A stretch of DNA of 46,884 bases, taken from NCBI GenBank assembly GCA_945871875.1, contig CAMBYC010000004.1, positions 1-46,884 on the forward strand. Direction: 5' to 3'. Position numbers and translations under genes: made by a program. The notes below the pieces were generated by a model. The model searched no databases. It was given only the letters and a program-made list of their open reading frames with translations, and was not told the DNA's origin. Of this stretch, positions 16,497 through 25,561 are shown piece after piece (positions within the stretch are counted from its first letter, which is position 1; each line of letters begins with the position of its first letter). Source of the DNA: Sphingobacterium thalpophilum. GTDB taxonomy: Bacteria; Bacteroidota; Bacteroidia; Chitinophagales; Chitinophagaceae.

Positions 16497-18638
16497 ATGT
16501 ATAAATATTTGCTTTTTTTAGTTGGTATAATTAATATTCAAACTCAGGTATTTGCTCAGGTTTCTTTACGATGGGAAGTTGCTTATCCCGGTATTTGGAA
16601 AGCCAGTATAGGAAAATCCGAGAAACTCACTTTGTTATCGGCAGCTCAAATTCATCCAAATGTATCAGCTTTGGAAAAATTGCCGGTTACAGATTTCCCT
16701 GTATCAAAGGCAGATATCAGTTATAAAATTGTAGATCATAAGGTTTATTTGCGTTTTCCTTTAACACGGGAAGAAAAGTTATTTGGATTGGGCTTAAATT
16801 TTCAAACTGTTAACCAACGCGGCAGAATTTTAAATTTACATGTTGATCATTATGGTGGGGTTGACAATGGGAGAAACCATGCACCTGTACCTTTTTATGT
16901 TTCTTCAAACGGGTATGGAATTTTGATTGATGCAGCAAGATACATTACGGTTTATGCGGGAACAGCAATTAGTCGTGATGCCAAAAATCCGCCGGAACTT
17001 ATGGATCGCAATACCAGTAAAAATTGGAAAGCCCAGCCCTATTCAGATGCTGTTGAAATTTTGGTGCCGGCAGATGGAGCTACAATTTATGTTTTTGGAG
17101 GTCCAACACCAATGCATGTGGTACAGCGGTATAATTTGATGAATGGCGGTGGATATATTCCTCCAAAATGGGGCTTAGGGTTTACCCAGCGCGTACCCAC
17201 ATTATATACACAAAAAGACATTCTCCGTGAAGTTCAACAATTTAAAGAACATCAATTTCCATTAGATTTTATAGGTGTTGAACCAGGTTGGCAAAGTATG
17301 GCTTATCCATGTACGTTTGAATGGGATTCTACACGTTTTCCCCAACCCAAAATGTTTTTAGATTCACTTTCAATTCTCGGTATTAAAGCCAACTTATGGC
17401 TCAATCCTTATGTTTCGCCCAAGGGATCACTTTATCCAAAAATTAAAAACCTCTCCGGTTCACATACCGTTTGGAATGGATTGGTGCCAGATTTAACCCT
17501 TAGCAAATCAAGAAATGCTTTTAAAGCTCATTTTTTAAAAAATCACCTTGATTTGGGTGTGAGTGGATATAAAATTGATGAAACCGATGGTTTTGACAAT
17601 TGGGTTTGGCCAGATGTAGCAACTTTCCCGTCTGGAACAAGTGCAGATCAAATGCGACAAACATTTGGGTTGATGATGCAGCAAATGACAGCATCTTGGT
17701 TTAAAGAACGCAATCAACGTACTTACGGATTAACAAGGGCTTCAAATGCAGGGGCAAGCCATTTGCCTTATGTAATTTATAACGACTATTACAACCACAG
17801 AGATTTTATCACAGCATTAATCAACAGTAGTTTTATTGGTATTTTATGGACACCAGAAGTAAGGGCCTCACAAACTGCTGAAGAATGGGTTCGACGTATC
17901 CAAACTGTTTGTTTCTCTCCAATGGCAATGCTCAATGCTTGGGCCGATGGCACCAAACCATGGACATTCCCCGAAGTGGAAACAGCGGTTAGAGACGTTG
18001 CACAATTGAGAATGCAATTGTTGCCCTACCTCTATACCACTTTTTCTCAATATCATTTTGAAGGTAAACCCCCGTTTAGGGCTATGAACTTAGTAGATGG
18101 ATTTGGATTTCAACCTGCCGATGTAAACGGAAAATTGTCTTCTACCAACAACCCTTATGCCATAGGCACAAAAAAAGATTGTAAAGATCAATATATGGTA
18201 GGTGATAATATATTGGTTGCACCTTTTTTTGCTGGCGAAAAATCAAGGAAAGTGTATCTTCCAGAAGGAAAATGGTATGACTTTTATTCCGGCGATTTTG
18301 TGGGGGAAAATCAAATGATAGAAATTGCTGCATCATTAGAAAAAATTCCATTGTTTGTTAAAGATGGAGGAATTATTCCTTTAACCGCAGTTCATGACCA
18401 TGCCCCAAAATCTGGCGAACAGTTGCCTTTAGAGTTAAGGGTTTATGGAAAATCAAAAGGATCATTTACACTTTATGATGATGACGGAACAACATTCAAC
18501 TATGAAAAGGGCAATTATTCACTTATCCGCTTCAATGTAGAAGTCAATTCTAAAGGAGAGCTTGAAGGAAATAAAACTAACATTAAAGCTGGCCCTTATA
18601 GCTATTCTTCCGTAAGCTGGAGATTTATGACGAAGTAA
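16497..18638 (+). CDS. Secreted glycoside hydrolase family 31 (alpha-glucosidase/alpha-xylosidase type)
   Basis: 713 residues with a signal peptide ending at about VFAQ (1-21). The N-terminal beta domain contains LFGLGLNFQ, the (beta/alpha)8 barrel begins near PPKWGLGF, and beta domains follow to the end (YLPEGKWYDFYSGD, ELRVYGKSKGSFTLYDDDG). The likely nucleophile is Asp361 in GYKIDETDGFDNW, in place of the more common WxDMNE form. The segment after NDYYNHRDF probably carries the acid/base. GH31 enzymes cleave alpha-glycosidic bonds with retention; Bacteroidota members act on starch fragments, xyloglucan or other alpha-glycosides. The exact specificity is not readable here. Confidence 0.9.
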   Translation: MYKYLLFLVGIINIQTQVFAQVSLRWEVAYPGIWKASIGKSEKLTLLSAAQIHPNVSALEKLPVTDFPVSKADISYKIVDHKVYLRFPLTREEKLFGLGLNFQTVNQRGRILNLHVDHYGGVDNGRNHAPVPFYVSSNGYGILIDAARYITVYAGTAISRDAKNPPELMDRNTSKNWKAQPYSDAVEILVPADGATIYVFGGPTPMHVVQRYNLMNGGGYIPPKWGLGFTQRVPTLYTQKDILREVQQFKEHQFPLDFIGVEPGWQSMAYPCTFEWDSTRFPQPKMFLDSLSILGIKANLWLNPYVSPKGSLYPKIKNLSGSHTVWNGLVPDLTLSKSRNAFKAHFLKNHLDLGVSGYKIDETDGFDNWVWPDVATFPSGTSADQMRQTFGLMMQQMTASWFKERNQRTYGLTRASNAGASHLPYVIYNDYYNHRDFITALINSSFIGILWTPEVRASQTAEEWVRRIQTVCFSPMAMLNAWADGTKPWTFPEVETAVRDVAQLRMQLLPYLYTTFSQYHFEGKPPFRAMNLVDGFGFQPADVNGKLSSTNNPYAIGTKKDCKDQYMVGDNILVAPFFAGEKSRKVYLPEGKWYDFYSGDFVGENQMIEIAASLEKIPLFVKDGGIIPLTAVHDHAPKSGEQLPLELRVYGKSKGSFTLYDDDGTTFNYEKGNYSLIRFNVEVNSKGELEGNKTNIKAGPYSYSSVSWRFMTK

Positions 18639-18656
18639 TTCTTTAAAAAAATGGCC

Positions 18657-18752
18657 GCCACGAATGCACGAATTACTAACAACTAATTACTAACAACTAA
18701 ATGCTACGAATACACGAATTATTTTCTCATAATTAACCATTAACCATTAACC
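18657..18752. repeat. 17-bp repeat copies and ATTAACC tandem repeat
   Basis: GCCACGAATGCACGAAT at 18657-18673 and a two-mismatch copy at 18703-18719 are separated by ACTAACAACTAATTACTAAC-type sequence, the complement of the TTAGTAGTTAG spacers seen near 1541 and 6501. A three-copy tandem ATTAACC follows at 18732-18752, just before the permease gene. Confidence 0.8.
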
Positions 18753-18773
18753 ATTAACAATTATATTGCGTTT

Positions 18774-20117
18774 ATGAATACCGTCAAAACGAATAAGCCA
18801 CTGCTGAATCTATTTGATCTTACAATGATTGTAATTGGATTGGTAATTGGAATGGGAATTTTCCGTACTGCCTCCGATGCGGCTGCAGCTTCAATTACAC
18901 CAACTGTGTTTTTTATGGCGTGGATAGTTGGAGGAATTGTAGCACTTTGTGGTGCCCTCACCTACGCCGAAATTGGTTCCCGATACCCCGTAACTGGTGG
19001 TTACTATAAAATATTCTCCACCGCTTACCACCCCTCACTTGCTTTTGGGATTAATTGCATCATTCTTATTTCTAATGCAGCTTCTATGGCTGCTGTTGCA
19101 CTAATCGGTAGCGACTATATCTCTCAAATCATTTTCTCTACACCCCCAACAGATTTTATAAAATCTCTTATCGCAATTGGTGCTATCGTTTTGTTTTATA
19201 TCATCAACTTAATGGGACTCCGTTTAAGTTCTACTACCCAGAATATTTTGATGCTCATCAAAATAGCAATGATTCTCTTCTTAATTTCTTCATTGTTTTT
19301 TCCGAGTAAATTTCATTCTCCAATTGTAAACTCTATTGTTCCTACTGTTGAATACGGCTTTTGGGATTATGTAAAATCTTTCGGCGTTGCCTTAGTTGCT
19401 GTTTGCTTTACCTACGGTGGTTATCAACAAACCATAAATTTTGGTGAAGAAATTAAAAACCCAAGAAAAAACATGCCTCGTGGTATTTTTATTGGAATAC
19501 TTATAATCATCGGATTGTACCTTGCAGTGAGTTTTGCCTATTTTAAAATCATCGGATTCGAAGAACTTAAAACCTCTAAAGGCATTGCCGCAATTGTTGC
19601 AGAAAGAATTTTTGGACCAACTGGTAGGTTTGCATTTTCTATTTTATTGTTCTTTGCCGTTTTGGCTTATGTTAATGTAATTTTGATGAGCAACCCTCGC
19701 GTGATGTATGCAATGAGTGAAGATGGTATCCTTCCTGCAGCTTTCAAGAAAAAAGACGAAAAGCGTGATGTGCTGACCGTTAGTTTAACTGTTTATGCTT
19801 TGCTCAGTATCGTTATACTGTTTTTTTTAGATACGTTTGATAAAATCCTCAGCTTCTCCATTTTTCTTGATTGTATCGGTATGGCATTCTCCGCTGCTAC
19901 TTTGTTCATTTTAAGAAAAAGAATGGCTGGGCAAGACGATAGCCAAATTTATAAAATGAAGTTCTACCCCCTTCAACCAATCATCTTTATTTTAACCTAT
20001 ATTTTTGTTGCTATCAGCATCACTATCGATAAACCTATGACAGCCTTGGTTGCACTTTTGGTGTTGGGTTCGTTTATTTTGATCTATTTCTTACAACAAA
20101 AATTAAAGAAAAACTGA
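18774..20117 (+). CDS. APC family amino acid permease
   Basis: 447 residues with about 12 hydrophobic segments. The N-terminal substrate-binding signature GLVIGMGIFRTA and the following ALCGALTYAEIGSRYPVTGGYY are typical for the amino acid-polyamine-organocation superfamily in the inner membrane. The gene is followed after 4 bases by a PLP enzyme gene of Cys/Met metabolism, so the transported substrate may be a sulfur amino acid or a related compound. That link is context-based. Both genes appear to be in one operon. Confidence 0.9.
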   Translation: MNTVKTNKPLLNLFDLTMIVIGLVIGMGIFRTASDAAAASITPTVFFMAWIVGGIVALCGALTYAEIGSRYPVTGGYYKIFSTAYHPSLAFGINCIILISNAASMAAVALIGSDYISQIIFSTPPTDFIKSLIAIGAIVLFYIINLMGLRLSSTTQNILMLIKIAMILFLISSLFFPSKFHSPIVNSIVPTVEYGFWDYVKSFGVALVAVCFTYGGYQQTINFGEEIKNPRKNMPRGIFIGILIIIGLYLAVSFAYFKIIGFEELKTSKGIAAIVAERIFGPTGRFAFSILLFFAVLAYVNVILMSNPRVMYAMSEDGILPAAFKKKDEKRDVLTVSLTVYALLSIVILFFLDTFDKILSFSIFLDCIGMAFSAATLFILRKRMAGQDDSQIYKMKFYPLQPIIFILTYIFVAISITIDKPMTALVALLVLGSFILIYFLQQKLKKN

Positions 20118-20121
20118 GGCT

Positions 20122-21288
20122 ATGGATTCTGATATCTCTTTTATATTAAATCATTTAGGCGAAGATAGATCTCAATATTTCAACGCCATTGCTCCGCCGT
20201 TAATTCAAACCAGCAATTTCGCATTAAACACGGTGGATGAATTACGAAATGCTTTCCAAAATGAAATGGATGGTTATATTTATTCTAGGGGATTGAATCC
20301 TACAGTTGATATCCTTCGTAAAAAACTCGCAGCTTTAGATGGTGCAGAAGATTGTCTGCTTTTTAATAGTGGAATCGCCGCAATTTATGCAGGCGTATTG
20401 GCAAATGTGAAAGCCGGTGACCATATTTTGTCTATAAAGCGACCTTACAGTTGGGTGCAACATTTATTTGATAAGATTCTACCTCGTTTCGGTATTGTAA
20501 CTACATATATTGATGGAACCAATATCGAAAATTTTGAAAGGGGGATTCTTCCCAACACAACTTTTATTTATTTAGAATCGCCAAATTCTTGGTTTTTCGA
20601 CCTTCAAGATATTACTGCAGTTGCCGAATTGGCTAGGGCAGAAGGTATTGTTACTATGATAGATAATAGTCATGCTACCCCGCTCAACCAACGTCCTATT
20701 GAAATGGGAATCGATCTTGTTATGCAAACGGCAACCAAATACATCGGTGGCCACAGCGATACCTTGGGTGGTGTGCTTTGCGGATCGGCAGCTATGATGC
20801 GTAAAATATTTACAAGCGAATATTTATGTGTGGGAAGTGGGATGCAACCTTTTAACGCATGGTTGTTGCTTAGAGGCTTACGAACCTTTACCGCTAGATT
20901 GGAAAAGATAAATGCATCTACCCTTGAAATGTGGATGTTCCTGAAAAATCATCCTTTGGTTGAAGATGTTCTTTTCCCATTAGACCCAGATTTTCCTCAA
21001 TACGAATTGGCAAAAAAGCAAATGAAAACTTGTCCGGGTTTGGTTTCATTCTTTCTTAAATTGGATACAGTAGATGCAATAGAAAATTTTTGCAATCGCT
21101 TAAAACATATAAAAATGGCTGTAAGTTGGGGCGGTTATGAATCTTTGCTTCTGCCAAAATGTGCATCATTTCCAAGAAATGAATTCAACCCAGAAAACAA
21201 AGAACACAGAATGTGCAGACTTTATATTGGATTAGAAGAACCTCCTTTTCTGCAGGAAGATATTAATCAAGCTTTAAGAAATTTATAA
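20122..21288 (+). CDS. PLP-dependent trans-sulfuration family enzyme
   Basis: 388 residues. The fold type I Cys/Met-metabolism PLP family (cystathionine gamma-synthase/lyase, methionine gamma-lyase) is shown by YIYSRGLNPTVDILRKKLAALDGAE, FNSGIAAI, the cofactor-binding Asp181 in MIDNSHATP, and the Schiff-base Lys206 in QTATKYIGGHSD. Family members more often read DNTFATP, so this is a divergent branch. It starts 4 bases after the permease stop, implying coupled expression. Which reaction it runs (lyase or synthase) cannot be told from sequence alone. Confidence 0.9.
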   Translation: MDSDISFILNHLGEDRSQYFNAIAPPLIQTSNFALNTVDELRNAFQNEMDGYIYSRGLNPTVDILRKKLAALDGAEDCLLFNSGIAAIYAGVLANVKAGDHILSIKRPYSWVQHLFDKILPRFGIVTTYIDGTNIENFERGILPNTTFIYLESPNSWFFDLQDITAVAELARAEGIVTMIDNSHATPLNQRPIEMGIDLVMQTATKYIGGHSDTLGGVLCGSAAMMRKIFTSEYLCVGSGMQPFNAWLLLRGLRTFTARLEKINASTLEMWMFLKNHPLVEDVLFPLDPDFPQYELAKKQMKTCPGLVSFFLKLDTVDAIENFCNRLKHIKMAVSWGGYESLLLPKCASFPRNEFNPENKEHRMCRLYIGLEEPPFLQEDINQALRNL

Positions 21289-21496
21289 ATTATTGGTACA
21301 CAATTTTAATTTGAATCCTCTCAAAATTGATGTCCACATTTTATTTTTTTCCATATTGAAAGGATTTACAATTGATTTTGACAAATTAATGTATAGAAGG
21401 TAAAAATTTGTTGTGAGTGATTTTTTTATAACAAAAATTGGTTTAACCTTTGTTGCTATGTTATCCATATCAAATTTGGGTAATAATTGAACTTCC

Positions 21497-22945
21497 ATGA
21501 CTAAATTCTACTTTTTCTTTTTTATTCTGTTATCTAGTTTAAATGTTTGTGCACAAACCCCTAGAACTTGGGATCTTCGTCGTTGTGTTGAATATGCGAT
21601 GGAAAACAACATCTCAGTTAAAACAGCAGATATTACTGCAAAGTTGTCGGAGGTTACTTTAAACCAGAGTAAGTTGCAGCAGATTCCTTCTTTGAATTTT
21701 AATCTCAATCATGGTATTTCATTTGGACGTTCATTAAATAGAAGCACCAATACTTTTCAGGATGCGAATATTATGTACGAGAATCAATCCATACAATCAT
21801 CCGCTACAATTTACAATTGGAATAGTCAAAGAAATACAATTGCAGCAAACGGTTACACTTTAGAGGCAGATAAACAAGCGGTAAATAAGGCAAAAAACGA
21901 TATTGGGTTAAATGTAGCACGTCAATATTTGTTGGCATTATTAAGTTTAGAGCAATCGCGAGTAAATTTGGTGCAATTAGAGCAATCAAAAGCACAATAT
22001 CAAAATACTAGGAAATTGGTAGATGCAGGGAGTTTGCCAGAATTGAATGCTGCAGAATTAGAAACACAAGTTGCTAGAGATTCTGCTGTTTATGTGCAAT
22101 CAACTGTTCAATACGAATTAGATAAATTAGCGTTAAAATCATTGCTCAATATATCTGCTGATGAATCATTTATAATCGAGACACCACCAGTAGCATCTAT
22201 TCCAGTAGATAATATCCTTGAGATTAAACCAGCATCTGTTTTTGCTATTGCAATGCAAACCCAGCCACAGGTTAAAGGCAATATTTTAAGAATAATGGCG
22301 GCAGATAAGAATTATTTATCAGCAAAAGCCCAATTGTATCCTACTATAAGTGCTTTTGCACAAATGAATACCGCATTCAACCAAACATTTACTGAAACCT
22401 ATTTGAACGGATTTTCAGAATCAAACATTGGTTATTCAAAATCTGGGGCAACTACAATTCCAGTATTTACGCAAGTACCAAATTTTGCCACCAGAAATAG
22501 AACTTTTGGAAGCATTTGGAACGGTTATGGTACTTCGCTAAAAAATCAATTGGGAAAAGTAATTGGTATTGGAATAAATGTACCCATATTTAATGGCGGA
22601 CAAGCAAGAGCAAATGTAAAACGTGCTCTATTAGACAAACAGCGTTGGGAATTGTTGAGCTCAAGAGATACATTATTGTTGAAACAAGATGTCTATACTG
22701 CTTATGAACAAGCAGTTGGGTCTCATCAAACCTACATGGCGAGAGTAAAGCAAGTACAAACTGCAGAACGTTCTTTTAACCTAGCTTCACGCAGGTATGA
22801 AATTGGCGTAATGCAAACCATCGAATGGCTTACCAATCAAAATAACCTAACCAGAGCAAAAATTGATATGTTGGTATCACAGTTTGATTACGTGTTTAAG
22901 ATGAAAGTATTGGAATTTTATAAAGGTCAAGGCATAAGATTGTAA
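21497..22945 (+). CDS. TolC family outer membrane efflux protein
   Basis: 482 residues with a signal peptide ending at about NVCAQ (1-20). The TolC/OEP repeat is visible as two long alpha-helical halves, each beginning with a region like RTWDLRRCVEYAMENNISV, with the LNGG-type motif NVPIFNGGQARANVKRA in the second half. It forms an outer-membrane and periplasmic channel for efflux or type I secretion. A membrane-fusion protein gene follows 104 bases later, but an inner-membrane transporter is not adjacent. Confidence 0.93.
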   Translation: MTKFYFFFFILLSSLNVCAQTPRTWDLRRCVEYAMENNISVKTADITAKLSEVTLNQSKLQQIPSLNFNLNHGISFGRSLNRSTNTFQDANIMYENQSIQSSATIYNWNSQRNTIAANGYTLEADKQAVNKAKNDIGLNVARQYLLALLSLEQSRVNLVQLEQSKAQYQNTRKLVDAGSLPELNAAELETQVARDSAVYVQSTVQYELDKLALKSLLNISADESFIIETPPVASIPVDNILEIKPASVFAIAMQTQPQVKGNILRIMAADKNYLSAKAQLYPTISAFAQMNTAFNQTFTETYLNGFSESNIGYSKSGATTIPVFTQVPNFATRNRTFGSIWNGYGTSLKNQLGKVIGIGINVPIFNGGQARANVKRALLDKQRWELLSSRDTLLLKQDVYTAYEQAVGSHQTYMARVKQVQTAERSFNLASRRYEIGVMQTIEWLTNQNNLTRAKIDMLVSQFDYVFKMKVLEFYKGQGIRL

Positions 22946-23003
22946 TTTGAGTTATTTCAAAAGAACCAATTAAAAGGCTATAAAGAAGATAAATTTGTAG
23001 TAA

Positions 23004-23011
23004 TATATTTG
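23004..23011 (+). promoter_or_regulatory. Putative -7 box upstream of the membrane-fusion protein gene
   Basis: TATATTTG, 38 bases before the ATG at 23050. It suggests the adaptor gene can be transcribed separately from the TolC-type gene. No -33 TTTG at standard spacing was seen. Confidence 0.45.
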
Positions 23012-23049
23012 TAAAAAAGTAAGCGACAACAGTCAATAAAAATAGATAA

Positions 23050-24435
23050 ATGAAAAAAAGTTGGATTTGGATAATAAGTATTTTGGTAGCAGTAATTATT
23101 GTACTGGTAAGCTTAAAAAAAGCCGGCATAATTGGTAAAGAAGAGGCAACAAAGGTATCAAGTGAAAAAGTAATGCTTCGTACAGTTACAGAAATTGTAT
23201 CAGCTAGTGGAAAAGTATATCCTGAGGTTGAAGTTAAAATTAGTCCAGACGTTTCAGGTGAGATTGTTGAATTGACGATACAAGAAGGTGATAGTGTATT
23301 AAAGGGACAGTTGTTGGCTAGGGTTTATGCAGATATTCTTGCTACACAGAGAGATCAAGCAACTGCAGGCGTAAACCAACAACAAGCATTGGTGCAGAAT
23401 TCTTCTGCAGCATTAGAATCATTTAAAGCAAGATTTGAACAAGCACAGCGCCAATACAATCGCCAGAAGCAATTGTATGAGCAAAAAGTAATATCTAAAT
23501 TAGAATTTGAGCAAGCTGAGAGTGCTTATTTGACATCGAAAGCAGATTTTGCAGCAGCTTCACAAACCATCAATAGTGGTAAAGCTGGTGTACAAAGTGC
23601 GCAAGCCAGTTTACAAAGAGCTAATAAAGATTTAAGTAGAACAAGTGTACTATCCCCAATGAGTGGTGTGGTTTCTTTACTCAATGTAAAAAAAGGCGAA
23701 CGTGTTGTAGGTAATTCAATGATGGCTGGAACCGAAATGATGCGAATTGCAGATATGCGGGTTATAGAAGTAAGAGTAGATGTTGGGGAAAATGATGTGC
23801 CAAAAGTACAAATTGGAGATTCTGCAATTGTTGAAGTAGATGCCTATACAAATAAAAAATTTAAAGGAGTAGTAACACAAATTGCTAGTTCAAATAGAAG
23901 CGGAACAGGAGCAAGTGTAGTAGCTACAACAGATGTAACCAATTATGAAGTACGCATTCGTTTAGATCCATCATCGTACCAAGATCTTATTGATCCAGCT
24001 CATCTTAGGAACTTTCCTTTTCGTCCGGGTATGAGTGCTACAGCAGAAATTCAAACGAGAACGCATAAAAATGTTTTGTCAATTTCAATAAATGCGGTTA
24101 CTACAAGAGATAAGAACGATACCAGTAAAGTTTCAGCAAATGAAAAACCAAAGTCAGTAGAAAAGGCTGATGAATCACAGAAAAATACTGCACAAGTTAG
24201 TAGCTCAGCAGAAGATGTAATAGAAGTGGTTTTCATTTTACTACCAGACAACACTGTGAAAAGAGTAGAAATAAAAACTGATATTCAAGATTTAAAATAT
24301 ATAGAAGTTTTGAGTGGTTTGAAAGCTGGGGATGAGGTAATAACTGGTCCTTATACGGTAGTGAGTAAATTATTACGTAATGGTATGAAGGTTACGGTTG
24401 TTCCGAGAGAACAATTGTTTGAAGTAAAGAAATAA
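23050..24435 (+). CDS. Membrane-fusion (periplasmic adaptor) protein of an efflux system
   Basis: 461 residues. An N-terminal membrane anchor (about 4-22) is followed by the first half of the barrel-sandwich domain (ISPDVSGEIVELTIQEGDSVLKGQLLARVY), a long alpha-hairpin rich in Gln/Ala/Lys (~90-195), the second lipoyl half (SPMSGVVSLLNVKKGERV), and beta-barrel regions. The segment around 350-390 (KNDTSKVSANEKPKSVEKAD) is a charged linker not typical of short adaptors. It joins a TolC-like channel to an inner-membrane pump of RND or MacB type. The pump is not encoded next to it. Confidence 0.92.
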   Translation: MKKSWIWIISILVAVIIVLVSLKKAGIIGKEEATKVSSEKVMLRTVTEIVSASGKVYPEVEVKISPDVSGEIVELTIQEGDSVLKGQLLARVYADILATQRDQATAGVNQQQALVQNSSAALESFKARFEQAQRQYNRQKQLYEQKVISKLEFEQAESAYLTSKADFAAASQTINSGKAGVQSAQASLQRANKDLSRTSVLSPMSGVVSLLNVKKGERVVGNSMMAGTEMMRIADMRVIEVRVDVGENDVPKVQIGDSAIVEVDAYTNKKFKGVVTQIASSNRSGTGASVVATTDVTNYEVRIRLDPSSYQDLIDPAHLRNFPFRPGMSATAEIQTRTHKNVLSISINAVTTRDKNDTSKVSANEKPKSVEKADESQKNTAQVSSSAEDVIEVVFILLPDNTVKRVEIKTDIQDLKYIEVLSGLKAGDEVITGPYTVVSKLLRNGMKVTVVPREQLFEVKK

Positions 24436-24446
24436 TATTGTAGATT

Positions 24447-24480
24447 ATACACCTGCATCCTAGAATGATGTGGGTGTATT
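24447..24480 (+). terminator. Hairpin terminator after the adaptor gene
   Basis: ATACACCTGCATC (24447-24459) pairs fully with GATGTGGGTGTAT (24467-24479) if two G-U pairs are allowed, giving a 13-bp stem with a 7-base loop. The T tail is short, so termination strength is uncertain. Confidence 0.55.
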
Positions 24481-24494
24481 TATAAGATTAAAGC

Positions 24495-25541
24495 TTGATA
24501 GAAACAAAAATAGGCATTATTGGTAGTGGAAGTTGGGGAACCGCTTTGGCGAAAATTCTTACAGACAATGGTCATTCGATTTATTGGACTGTTAGAAACG
24601 AGAACATAGTTACGCAGTTAAAAAAGCGGCACCACAATCCCCATTATTTACATGCAGCTAAATTTGATAGTAAGTTATTAAGTTTAAATACAGATCCCTT
24701 AGAGACTTTTAATGAAGCCGATATTGTTTTAATAGTAGTTCCTTCAGCGTATGTAATTCCAACTATTGACAATATTTCAGCCGATATAATACTTAAGAAA
24801 AAAATTGTTTCGGCGGTTAAAGGGATATTGCCTCAAAGCAATCAATTGTTTAATGATTATTTAAAGGCTAAGTATGGATTCCCAATAAATCAATATTTCA
24901 CGATTATGGGTCCTTGTCATGCTGAGGAAATTGCTTCAGAGAAGCTATCCTATTTAACAATTTCAGGTATTGGTGAAATAGATACAAAGTATATATCGAA
25001 TTTATTTCAAGGAGATTATGTAAATACAGTTATTAATCATGATGTTTTTGGGGTACAATATGCTGCTATTTTAAAGAATATTTATGCAATGGGAGCAGGA
25101 ATTGCCCATGGTTTGGAATATGGTGATAATTTCTTGAGTGTGTTAATAGCTAATTGTGCCGATGAAATGGCGGAGTTTTTACTAAAAGCAGGTATTTTAA
25201 ATGTGGAGGTAGGTGTTCACCTAAAAAAAGAGCTTAGTCAAGCAAAAAAATCCCCCAACTATGCAGCATCAGTTTATTTGGGTGATTTGTTGGTGACTTG
25301 CTATTCATTATATAGCAGAAACAGAACATTTGGTAATATGATTGGCAAAGGATATTCTGTTAAAGCAGCTCAACTCGAAATGAATATGGTGGCAGAAGGG
25401 TACAATGCAAGTAAATCAGCATATATTTTAACCCAAGAATGTGGGGCAGAAATGCCAATTGCCACAGCGATTTACAAAATACTTTGGGAAAATTTACCAG
25501 CTGCGGAAGGATTCAAATTGATTGAAGAACATTTGATATAA
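24495..25541 (+). CDS. gpsA: NAD(P)-dependent glycerol-3-phosphate dehydrogenase
   Basis: 348 residues. It reduces dihydroxyacetone phosphate to sn-glycerol-3-phosphate for phospholipid synthesis. The N-terminal Rossmann motif GIIGSGSWGTALAKIL, the MGPCHAEEI segment, and KNIYAMGAGIAHGLEYGDN with the catalytic Lys region all match GpsA. The start is TTG at 24495, giving IETKIGIIGSGSWG; no ATG lies in a suitable place, and the family normally begins just before this glycine motif. It sits alone between a terminator and a convergent Rpn gene. Confidence 0.95.
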   Translation: MIETKIGIIGSGSWGTALAKILTDNGHSIYWTVRNENIVTQLKKRHHNPHYLHAAKFDSKLLSLNTDPLETFNEADIVLIVVPSAYVIPTIDNISADIILKKKIVSAVKGILPQSNQLFNDYLKAKYGFPINQYFTIMGPCHAEEIASEKLSYLTISGIGEIDTKYISNLFQGDYVNTVINHDVFGVQYAAILKNIYAMGAGIAHGLEYGDNFLSVLIANCADEMAEFLLKAGILNVEVGVHLKKELSQAKKSPNYAASVYLGDLLVTCYSLYSRNRTFGNMIGKGYSVKAAQLEMNMVAEGYNASKSAYILTQECGAEMPIATAIYKILWENLPAAEGFKLIEEHLI

Positions 25542-25561
25542 TAAAAATCAAATCTTTGAAA

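Noticed and set aside
21283-21498. 71-residue minus-strand frame between the PLP enzyme and the TolC-type gene
   Set aside because: Low-complexity composition with no recognisable domain and no promoter; judged chance.
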